From positions 62,001 to 126,000 of the forward strand of contig CAYOOP010000006.1 in NCBI GenBank assembly GCA_964405685.1: a stretch of 64,000 nucleotides of DNA, read 5' to 3'. Below the pieces are notes generated by a model. That model did not search any database and was not told the origin of the DNA. It was given only the letters and a program-made list of their open reading frames with translations. Both the position numbers and the translations under genes were made by a program. The stretch is from CAYOOP01 sp964405685. Lineage in GTDB: Bacteria; Pseudomonadota; Alphaproteobacteria; Rickettsiales; SXRF01. Below, piece after piece: positions 58,037-64,000 of the stretch (its first letter is position 1; each line of letters begins with the position of its first letter).

Positions 58037-58348
58037 ATGATCACACGTCATCGTAAACCTAATCTGCCAGGGACATTGCTACAGGAGCTTTTCTTAAAGC
58101 CTCGCGGTATCGGTATCACGGACTTTGCAAAAGCTGTTGGCGTCACGCGTAAACATATCAGCAATGTGGTCCATGGCCGCGCCCGTATAGAAGCGGAATT
58201 GGCCACGCGTTTTGCGATCGTGCTTGGCACCAGTGCCGATGTATGGATGAATGCGCAGAAAGCAGTGGACTTGTGGCACGCCAAGCAGGCGATGAAGCAT
58301 TGGAAACCTTCCCGTTACTTTCCAGCTGATTCCGCTGCGCCGGTATAA
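58037..58348 (+). CDS. higA: HigA-family antitoxin
   Basis: A 103-residue Xre-type helix-turn-helix antitoxin: LPGTLLQELFLKPRGIGITDFAKAVGVTRKHISNVVHGRARIEAELATRFAIVLGTSADVWMNAQKAVDLWHAKQ, the HigA/VapI signature. GGAGGAAGG stands just ahead of ATG 58037; an ATG four codons upstream (58025, overlapping higB) is also possible. It should bind the palindromes at 57720-57741. Confidence 0.93.
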   Translation: MITRHRKPNLPGTLLQELFLKPRGIGITDFAKAVGVTRKHISNVVHGRARIEAELATRFAIVLGTSADVWMNAQKAVDLWHAKQAMKHWKPSRYFPADSAAPV

Positions 58349-58355
58349 GAGTCTC

Positions 58356-58517
58356 ATGACCCCATCTCCCTGTCAGAAAATCTGCACGTTGGACGATGAC
58401 ACCGGCTATTGCAAAGGCTGTTTGCGGACTGTCGACGAAGTGGCGGGGTGGTTGACCTATACGGATGAACAAAAGCAGGAAGTGCTGGAGCTGCTTGAAA
58501 AACGACGTTTATCCTAA
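58356..58517 (+). CDS. DUF1289 domain small cysteine-rich protein
   Basis: A 53-residue protein matching DUF1289 (YdhL-like): SPCQKICTLDDDTGYCKGCLRTVDEVAGWLTYTDEQK with four conserved cysteines (C6, C10, C19, C22), likely a metal-binding knuckle. Function is unknown. It starts eight bases after higA and may be transcribed from the same promoter, although not a TA component. Followed by a family A repeat that begins one base after its stop. Confidence 0.88.
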   Translation: MTPSPCQKICTLDDDTGYCKGCLRTVDEVAGWLTYTDEQKQEVLELLEKRRLS

Positions 58518-58518
58518 A

Positions 58519-58633
58519 CCTCCCCCGCGTGCGGGGGAGGGCAACGGAGCTTCGATTTTTCCCTTTAGAAAATCGTTAGCGAAGTGGGTGGGGGAACGCT
58601 TCCCCCCTGAATCCCCCCGCAAGCGGGGGGAAC
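58519..58633. repeat. Family A palindromic repeat between the DUF1289 and entericidin-like genes
   Basis: CCTCCCCCGCGTGCGGGGGAGG (in part), shared spacer GGCAACGGAGCTTCG ... GAAGTGGGTGGGGGAACG, and CCCCCCGCAAGCGGGGGG at the end. The best-matched partner of the copy in the glycosylase gene. Confidence 0.92.
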
Positions 58634-58720
58634 GATTATGGTGGGTAGAAACCACTTGATTTTACACGCGCTTAGGCTAATCAGAACAGGTGTTCGGTTC
58701 ACCACAACATTGAGGTTTTT

Positions 58721-58834
58721 ATGCGTGTTTTTACCCTGTGCGTGTTATTTGCGCTTGCTGCTTGCAATACCATTTCCGGTGTTGGGCAGGATTTGGAAAG
58801 CGCCGGCCAAGCCATAAACAACGCTGCCAAATAA
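58721..58834 (+). CDS. Entericidin-like small lipoprotein
   Basis: A 37-residue protein: MRVFTLCVLFALAACNTISG has a signal peptide with lipobox LAAC (Cys at 15), followed by VGQDLESAGQAINNAAK, the short amphipathic helix of EcnA/EcnB. Such lipoproteins sit in the cell envelope and in E. coli form an antidote/toxin pair; only one is seen here. TGAGG lies upstream. Too short for routine gene calling. Confidence 0.88.
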   Translation: MRVFTLCVLFALAACNTISGVGQDLESAGQAINNAAK

Positions 58835-58864
58835 TAATAAAACATCCCTTTTTTAGAGTGTCTC

Positions 58865-60133
58865 ATGCCTATTGAAATTTTGATGCCTGCGCTTTCACCC
58901 ACCATGACCGAGGGTAACCTCGCCAAATGGAATGTGAAGGAAGGTGATAAAGTCAAATCCGGCCAGGTGATCGCCGAGATTGAAACCGACAAAGCCACCA
59001 TGGAAGTGGAAGCGGTGGATGAAGGTATTATGGGTAAAATCATGGTGCCGGCGGGAACGGAGGCCGTAAAGGTCAACGCGCTGATTGCGCTGTTGTTGGA
59101 AGAGGGGGAAGATAAGGGCGCGCTTGCTTCATACAAGCCCAAGGCGGGGGCGGCTAGCGCGCCGGATGTTAGAAAACAGATGTCGGACGTTAGTAAGAAG
59201 GAGGCTGCTCCTTCTCTAACATCCAACATCCAACATCCGACATCTGGGACTCGCACTTTTGCGAGTCCTCTCGCCAAACGCGTGGCGGCAAATGCCGGCG
59301 TGCCGATTGCGTCCGTGCCCGGTACTGGCCCGCATGGGCGTGTGGTGAAGGCGGATGTGGAAGCCTTTGTATCCGGCGGTGGTGCTGCACGTGGCATGGT
59401 ACGCCGCAATCCGCAGGAGGTGACTCGAATTCCCAACAACAACATGCGCAAAATTATTGCCAAGCGTTTGACCGAATCCAAACAAACCGTGCCGCATTTT
59501 TATTTGAGTGTGGAATGCGAGCTTGATCGCCTGCTTGATCTGCGTAAACAACTGAACGATGCCGCCGAGCGTGCTGCAAAGAAAAACGGGAAAGATGCAA
59601 AACCTGCCTATAAACTCTCGGTGAACGACCTCATGATTAAGGCGGTGGCTCTTGGTCTGCGTGATGTTTCGGCGGCGAACGCATCGTGGACGGATGAGGC
59701 GATTTTGCAATATAATAATATTGATATTTCGGTGGCGGTGGCCATTGATGGCGGTTTAATTACACCGATTGTTGCCAATGCGGATCAGAAAGATGTGACG
59801 CGGATTTCGTCTGAGATGAAAGACCTTGCCGCGCGCGCGCGCGAAAACAAATTGAAACCTGAAGAATTCCAGGGCGGCGGTTTTTCGATCTCTAACCTTG
59901 GTATGTTTGGCATCAAGAATTTCTCCGCCATCATCAACCCGCCGCAAGGCTGCATTTTAGCCATTGGGGCAGGGGAAGAGCGCGCCGTGGTGCGAGGTGG
60001 CCAGATGGTGATTCGCAATATGGTCGACATCACGCTTTCTGTTGACCACCGCGTGGTGGACGGCGCCGTCGGCGCGCAGTTCCTGCAGGCCTTTAAGCAA
60101 TATGTAGAATCGCCGGCGTTGTTGTTGGTGTAG
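58865..60133 (+). CDS. pdhC: Pyruvate dehydrogenase E2 (dihydrolipoamide acetyltransferase) with in-frame repeat
   Basis: E2 transfers the acetyl group from E1 to CoA. The 422-residue protein has one lipoyl domain (about 1-80; ETDKATMEVE, lipoyl-Lys 43), a peripheral-subunit-binding domain (FASPLAKRVAANAGVPIASVPGTGPHGRVVKADVE, about 132-166) and the catalytic domain ending in VDHRVVDGAVGAQFLQAFKQYVE with the HxxxDG motif. Residues about 101-128 in the linker (DVRKQMSDVS to NIQHPTSG) are encoded by an inverted repeat. No E1 or E3 gene is adjacent, so the complex is encoded elsewhere. ATG at 58865. Confidence 0.95.
   Translation: MPIEILMPALSPTMTEGNLAKWNVKEGDKVKSGQVIAEIETDKATMEVEAVDEGIMGKIMVPAGTEAVKVNALIALLLEEGEDKGALASYKPKAGAASAPDVRKQMSDVSKKEAAPSLTSNIQHPTSGTRTFASPLAKRVAANAGVPIASVPGTGPHGRVVKADVEAFVSGGGAARGMVRRNPQEVTRIPNNNMRKIIAKRLTESKQTVPHFYLSVECELDRLLDLRKQLNDAAERAAKKNGKDAKPAYKLSVNDLMIKAVALGLRDVSAANASWTDEAILQYNNIDISVAVAIDGGLITPIVANADQKDVTRISSEMKDLAARARENKLKPEEFQGGGFSISNLGMFGIKNFSAIINPPQGCILAIGAGEERAVVRGGQMVIRNMVDITLSVDHRVVDGAVGAQFLQAFKQYVESPALLLV
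59164..59250. repeat. Family E palindromic repeat inside pdhC
   Basis: GATGTTAGAAAACAGATGTCGG on one side, mirrored by CCGACATCTGG and CTAACATCCAACATCCAACATC on the other (shown in part); AAGGAGGCTGCTCCTT hairpin in the centre. Different family from A-D but also in frame. Confidence 0.85.
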
Positions 60134-60135
60134 CT

Positions 60136-60717
60136 CTAAGTTTTATTATCCCACTTTATCGGCCGCCATTGGTTGGCGCCGTCTTTGATGGTAATTTTTA
60201 ATCCGCCAACCATGGTATATTCACCGTCTTCCATCCGGACGATATGGCCTTGCTCGTCCTGCGTAAAGGCATAGATGCCGACGAAGCGGATGGGCTGGCC
60301 GCCCGCGAGCGTAAACAATGGCACGTATTTGGGCACGGTGAGCGTGGCACCGGGGGGTAGGGGCTCGTTGCTGGGTGCGGTGGGTAGGTTGCGGAATGGG
60401 GCTGGTTGTGTGGGGTTTGCAGAGGTGTCGGGCGCGTTGGGTGCGACCGGCGGCATCACCATAGGTGCGGCGTTGGGGTTGGCGGTGCCAGGGAATTTAA
60501 TGCCACTGTCGCCGCCAATACTGGGCGGGGCACCCACCATACCGCCGCCCATGAGGCCACCGCCAAAACCACCGGTTTTGCCCTGAGAGCGGTCTTTCAG
60601 CGATTTTTTGACGGGGTCTTCATAGACATAGCCCTTGGGTGGATCGAACGGGTTCGTGCCCATCATGATGAAAATGAGCAGGCCGATGGCACCGATGATG
60701 ATCCATTTAATGTTCAT
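60136..60717 (-). CDS. Hypothetical single-pass membrane protein with low-complexity linker (193 aa)
   Basis: An N-terminal TM helix (WIIIGAIGLLIFIMMG), then a long Gly/Pro/Ala-rich low-complexity region (about 20-125), then a small beta-rich domain (about 130-190: VPLFTLAGGQPIRFVGIYAFTQDEQGHIVRMEDGEYTMVGGLKITIKDG). I do not recognise it. The fold could be a membrane-tethered, periplasmic or cytoplasmic scaffold. Converges on pdhC two bases away. Confidence 0.6.
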   Translation of the reverse strand: MNIKWIIIGAIGLLIFIMMGTNPFDPPKGYVYEDPVKKSLKDRSQGKTGGFGGGLMGGGMVGAPPSIGGDSGIKFPGTANPNAAPMVMPPVAPNAPDTSANPTQPAPFRNLPTAPSNEPLPPGATLTVPKYVPLFTLAGGQPIRFVGIYAFTQDEQGHIVRMEDGEYTMVGGLKITIKDGANQWRPIKWDNKT

Positions 60718-60799
60718 AGAGTTTGATTATACCGCAAAGCTTAAGGAAGTGCAAAAGCGCGCTGAAAAAGCGCTAGCGTAAGTTTTAAAAATTAAGTGC

Positions 60800-60827
60800 T
60801 TGACTGAAAGCGCTAAATATTTATATT
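60800..60827 (+). promoter_or_regulatory. Probable str operon promoter
   Basis: -35 TTGACT (60800-60805), 16-base spacer, -10 TATATT (60822-60827), about 90 bases before rpsL. An AGCGC-rich inverted repeat (GCGCTGAAAAAGCGCTAGCG near 60760) lies upstream. Confidence 0.6.
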
Positions 60828-60916
60828 ACGCGCTCCAATTCGGGCGAGTAGCTCTGCAAAAGCCTGATTTATATACATAATTATAGGTCCTAACCTGATA
60901 ACTTAGAGGTCAACTC

Positions 60917-61288
60917 ATGCCCACCATCAACCAGTTGGTGAGAAAACCGCGCTCCAAAGTTGCTAAACGCAACAAGGTGCCTGCTATGCAAGAAAACCCG
61001 CAGAAACGCGGTGTGTGCACGCAAGTCAAAACGGTGACTCCGAAAAAGCCAAACTCCGCACTCCGTAAAGTGGCGCGTATCCGCCTCACTAATGGTTTTG
61101 AGGTGTTCGGCTACATTCCTGGTGAAGGCCACAATCTTCAAGAACACTCGGTTGTTATGATTCGCGGCGGTCGCGTCAAAGACTTGCCCGGTGTTCGCTA
61201 CCACATCATCCGCGGTACGCTCGATACGCAAGGCGTCAAAGACCGCAAAAAAAGCCGTTCGTCTTACGGCACGAAACGGCCGAAATAG
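60917..61288 (+). CDS. rpsL: 30S ribosomal protein S12
   Basis: S12 lines the decoding centre. The 123-residue protein has TINQLVRKPR, KTVTPKKPNSALRKVARIRL (wild-type Lys at the streptomycin site) and the invariant VRYHIIRGTLDTQGVKDRKKSRS. First gene of the str operon; an unknown gene, then rpsG and fusA follow. Confidence 0.98.
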   Translation: MPTINQLVRKPRSKVAKRNKVPAMQENPQKRGVCTQVKTVTPKKPNSALRKVARIRLTNGFEVFGYIPGEGHNLQEHSVVMIRGGRVKDLPGVRYHIIRGTLDTQGVKDRKKSRSSYGTKRPK

Positions 61289-61295
61289 GTAGGTT

Positions 61296-61550
61296 ATGGC
61301 AACACAATTACAACAACCTGATCTACAGAGTATTGCGGAGCAAATGATTTCCAAAGCCAAGCGAAACCTTGATGATCATTCTGGGCAAACAGTATTGCTT
61401 CCAAAATCTGTTCTCGATGAGTTAGGCAGAGAAGATCGTGCTTGTCTCAATTCTGAGATCCATCTTACTGAAGTCTCTCTCGGCGCTGTGTGCAGCACTA
61501 AGGCTCTTTATAAAGCTGCCGGTCAGCCCGTTCCACTTGGTATTTCATAG
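61296..61550 (+). CDS. Hypothetical protein inserted in the str operon (84 aa)
   Basis: Not recognised. 84 residues: IAEQMISKAKRNLDDHSGQTVLLPKSVLDELGRED, then a region with two cysteines (C49, C66). There is no signal peptide or TM. It lies 7 bases after rpsL and 15 bases before rpsG, with TAGGTAGG before the ATG, so it is in the operon. More AT-rich, different codon use than the ribosomal genes. Normally rpsL is directly followed by rpsG. It could be a recent insertion or a lineage-specific small protein. Confidence 0.65.
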   Translation: MATQLQQPDLQSIAEQMISKAKRNLDDHSGQTVLLPKSVLDELGREDRACLNSEIHLTEVSLGAVCSTKALYKAAGQPVPLGIS

Positions 61551-61565
61551 AATATTGGAGAAATT

Positions 61566-62036
61566 ATGTCACGTCGTCACGCAGCAGAAAAACGCGAAGT
61601 TCTCCCCGATGCAAAATACGGGGATTTGGTCGTTTCCAAATTCATGTCCGCACTTATGATTTCTGGCAAGCGTTCGGTTGCCGAGCAGATCGTTTACGGT
61701 GCGTTTGACATCATCCAACAAAAAACCAGCCAAGAGCCGGTGAAATTCTTTCACGATTCGCTGAACAACATTAAGCCGTCGGTCGAAGTGCGCAGCCGCC
61801 GTGTTGGTGGTGCGACCTACCAAGTACCGACCGAAGTGCGCCCGGCGCGCCGTCAGGCGCTGGCTTTGCGTTGGTTGATTGAAGCTGCGCGTAGCCGCAA
61901 AGAAAAGAATATGCACGATAAAATTGCTGCGGAATTGATGGACGCTGCAAACGGTCGTGGCGGTGCGGTCACCAAGCGTGAAAACACACACAAAATGGCC
62001 GAAGCGAACAAGGCCTTCTCTCACTATCGCTGGTAA
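61566..62036 (+). CDS. rpsG: 30S ribosomal protein S7
   Basis: S7 nucleates the 30S head assembly and can repress its own operon. The 156-residue protein has LVVSKFMSALMISGKRSVAEQIVYGAFDII, PSVEVRSRRVGGATYQVPTEVRPARRQALALRW and KREnTHKMAEANKAFSHYRW at its end. Intact, normal length, AATATTGGAGAAATT with GGAG upstream. Confidence 0.98.
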   Translation: MSRRHAAEKREVLPDAKYGDLVVSKFMSALMISGKRSVAEQIVYGAFDIIQQKTSQEPVKFFHDSLNNIKPSVEVRSRRVGGATYQVPTEVRPARRQALALRWLIEAARSRKEKNMHDKIAAELMDAANGRGGAVTKRENTHKMAEANKAFSHYRW

Positions 62037-62054
62037 TAAGGAACGATTGATTTT

Positions 62055-64000
62055 ATGGCACGTACGACCCCACTGGAACGCTATCGCAACATCGGCATCT
62101 GCGCGCACATCGACGCAGGAAAAACGACGACGACCGAGCGTATTCTCTATTACACCGGCAAATCCCACAAAATCGGCGAAGTGCACGAAGGTGCTGCGAC
62201 GATGGACTGGATGGAACAAGAACAAGAGCGCGGCATTACGATTACCTCCGCAGCGACCACCTGCTTCTGGAAAGGTCCGGACGATAAAGAAACCTACAAA
62301 ATTAACATCATTGACACGCCTGGCCACGTAGACTTCACCATTGAAGTAGAACGTTCCATGCGCGTACTCGACGGCGCCGTTGCTGTATTTGACTCGGTGG
62401 CGGGCGTTGAGCCGCAATCCGAAACCGTATGGCGTCAGGCGGATAAATATCGCGTGCCGCGCATCTGCTTCGTGAATAAAATGGACCGCACGGGTGCGAA
62501 TTTCTTCCGCACTGTTGAAATGATGGTGGATCGCCTTGGTACCGTTCCTCTCGTTATTCAATTGCCTATTGGTACTGAAGATAAGCACATCGGTCTTGTT
62601 GACCTGCTGAAAATGAAAGCGATCATCTGGAAAGATGAAGCGCTGGGTGCGGAATATTCTGAACAAGAAATCCCTGCGGATATGCTCGCGCAAGCCAAAG
62701 AATACCGCGAAAAAATGCTCGAAATCGCGGTTGAGATGGACGACACACTTCTAGAAAAATATTTGAACGGCGAAGAGCCTTCAATGGCCGATCTCAAAAA
62801 ATGCATTCGTAAAGGCACTGTAGCATTCAAATTCGTACCTGTAACTTGTGGTGCAGCGTTTAAAAACAAAGGCGTTCAACCTCTGCTCGATGCGGTGGTG
62901 GATTATCTACCAAGCCCGCTCGACGTGCCTGCCGTTATGGGCATCAAACCCGACAGCGAAGAAGAAATTCCTCGCAAAGCGGACGATGCTGAGCCGTTCT
63001 CCGGTCTCGCATTCAAGATCATGTCCGATCCGTTTGTTGGCTCGCTCACCTTTATGCGCGTGTACTCCGGCGTTCTCGAAACCGGTTCGTATGTACAAAA
63101 CACGGTGAAAAACCAACGCGAACGTATTGGCCGTATGTTGCTGATGCATGCAAACAACCGTGAAGACGTAAAAGAAGCGCGCGCGGGTGACATCGTCGCT
63201 CTCGCAGGTCTCAAAAATACCACGACGGGTGACACGTTGAGTGATCCGGATAAACTCGTGATCCTCGAGCGTATGGAATTCCCGGAGCCCGTCATCGAAG
63301 TGGCTGTTGAGCCAAAATCGACGGCGGACCAAGAAAAAATGGGTGCGGCACTTGCACGCTTGGCGTCGGAAGATCCGAGCTTGAGACTCTCAACCAACCA
63401 AGAAACCGGCCAGACCATCTTAAAGGGTATGGGCGAGTTGCACCTTGAAATCATCATCGACCGTATGCGTCGTGAATTCAAAGTGGAAGCCAACGTAGGC
63501 GCGCCGCAGGTGGCGTATCGCGAAACCATCACCAAGCTCTTCAAATGCGATTACACGCACAAAAAACAATCTGGTGGTTCGGGCCAATTCGCACGCGTCA
63601 TCATCAACTTCGAACCGCTGCCGCCTGGCTCGGGTTTCGTATTCGAAAACGAAGTGGTCGGTGGTAACGTTCCGAAAGAATATATCCCCGGCGTTGAAAA
63701 AGGCCTGGATGCTTCGATTTCTAACGGCGTCATCGCCGGCTATCCAACGATCGACTTCAAAGCAACCTTGATCGACGGCGCGTACCACGATGTGGACTCA
63801 AGTGCGCTCGCGTTCGAGATCGCCTCCCGCGCGGCGTTCCGCGAAGGCATGCCCAAAGCAGCGCCTGTATTGCTTGAGCCGATCATGAAAGTAGAAGTTG
63901 TCACCCCTGAAGAATTCATGGGCGATGTGATTGGTGACCTTTCCAGCCGCCGCGGCAACGTGACGGGGATGGACAGCCGCGGTAACGCCCGCGTGATCAA
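62055..64000 (+). CDS. fusA: Elongation factor G (3' end outside window)
   Basis: EF-G catalyses translocation on the ribosome. The window holds 648 residues from MARTTPLERYRNIGICAHID; roughly 45 more are expected. Seen: G1 AHIDAGKTTTTERIL, switch GITITSAAT, G3 DTPGHVDFT, G4 NKMDRTGANF, domain IV/V motifs HLEIIIDRM and PIMKVEVVTPEEFMGDVIGDLSSRRG. ATG at 62055 follows AAGGAACG. Fourth gene of the str operon here. Confidence 0.98.
   Translation, partial: MARTTPLERYRNIGICAHIDAGKTTTTERILYYTGKSHKIGEVHEGAATMDWMEQEQERGITITSAATTCFWKGPDDKETYKINIIDTPGHVDFTIEVERSMRVLDGAVAVFDSVAGVEPQSETVWRQADKYRVPRICFVNKMDRTGANFFRTVEMMVDRLGTVPLVIQLPIGTEDKHIGLVDLLKMKAIIWKDEALGAEYSEQEIPADMLAQAKEYREKMLEIAVEMDDTLLEKYLNGEEPSMADLKKCIRKGTVAFKFVPVTCGAAFKNKGVQPLLDAVVDYLPSPLDVPAVMGIKPDSEEEIPRKADDAEPFSGLAFKIMSDPFVGSLTFMRVYSGVLETGSYVQNTVKNQRERIGRMLLMHANNREDVKEARAGDIVALAGLKNTTTGDTLSDPDKLVILERMEFPEPVIEVAVEPKSTADQEKMGAALARLASEDPSLRLSTNQETGQTILKGMGELHLEIIIDRMRREFKVEANVGAPQVAYRETITKLFKCDYTHKKQSGGSGQFARVIINFEPLPPGSGFVFENEVVGGNVPKEYIPGVEKGLDASISNGVIAGYPTIDFKATLIDGAYHDVDSSALAFEIASRAAFREGMPKAAPVLLEPIMKVEVVTPEEFMGDVIGDLSSRRGNVTGMDSRGNARVI

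Noticed and set aside
61569..62693. A 374-residue frame antisense to rpsG and fusA
   Set aside because: Spans two conserved genes of the opposite strand; Phe/Arg/His-rich shadow composition.

Overview
The window looks like chromosomal DNA of an alphaproteobacterium. Evidence for this is the family types and local gene orders typical of that class: coaX followed by rnj, dapF-mtaB-ftsY, a TilS C-terminal region directly upstream of ftsH, bfd-bfr, and rpsL/rpsG/fusA. A eukaryote-like (type 2) IleRS is also present. The cell makes branched-chain amino acids (ilvD, leuC, cimA) and isoprenoids by the DXP route. It may be motile or chemotactic (flagellin, a PAS-type MCP). I cannot place it below class level. 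Repeat-laden, in-frame-interrupted genes recall the Rickettsiales, while the biosynthetic genes argue against a strongly reduced parasite.

Layout: 1-8.9 kb is mostly minus strand (ruvA, dxs, a thrS-DNA glycosylase pair, a GDPD-like membrane protein, a flavin oxidase). 9.2-15.1 kb is plus strand (bfd-bfr, a secreted cyclophilin, queA-tgt, ilvD, a YgjP-like metallopeptidase), followed by tRNA-Pro. 15.4-22.3 kb holds a BepA-like periplasmic protease, a C26 hydrolase, unknown proteins, tRNA-Arg and a RluD-type pseudouridine synthase. 22.6-27 kb holds a YjgR/HerA-like ATPase and a tightly linked pair: a BTLCP periplasmic cysteine protease and a membrane sensor with a degenerate HD-GYP domain. 27.3-33.6 kb holds a lysine-rich histone-H1-like protein, ccmB, an N-terminally missing tilS, ftsH, ruvC and ftsY. 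33.6-42.7 kb holds mtaB, a toxin-antitoxin pair, dapF, ssb, flagellin, pcm and a very large ileS. 42.8-50.6 kb holds coaX-rnj, trmJ-cimA, a sugar transferase and leuC-thiE. 51.3-64 kb holds an MCP, recF, brnTA, gyrB, higBA, a DUF1289 protein, an entericidin-like lipoprotein, pdhC and the str operon, with fusA running off the end.

The most striking signal is several families of GC-rich palindromic repeats scattered between genes and also lying IN FRAME inside housekeeping genes: an AlkA-like glycosylase, ilvD, mtaB, ileS (twice), trmJ (twice), leuC and pdhC. Others supply the C-termini or stop codons of ruvC, thiE, ftsY and trmJ. This resembles the Rickettsia palindromic elements (RPEs), but the sequences here are different and several unrelated families behave the same way. 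Separately, IleRS carries a complete GNAT acetyltransferase domain inside its editing domain, which I know of in no characterised IleRS. Other notable points are the orphan TilS C-terminal half, the protease/degenerate HD-GYP pair (a possible analogue of LapG/LapD), three toxin-antitoxin modules wedged into conserved neighbourhoods, an unknown ORF between rpsL and rpsG, and a truncated tRNA-Pro copy.
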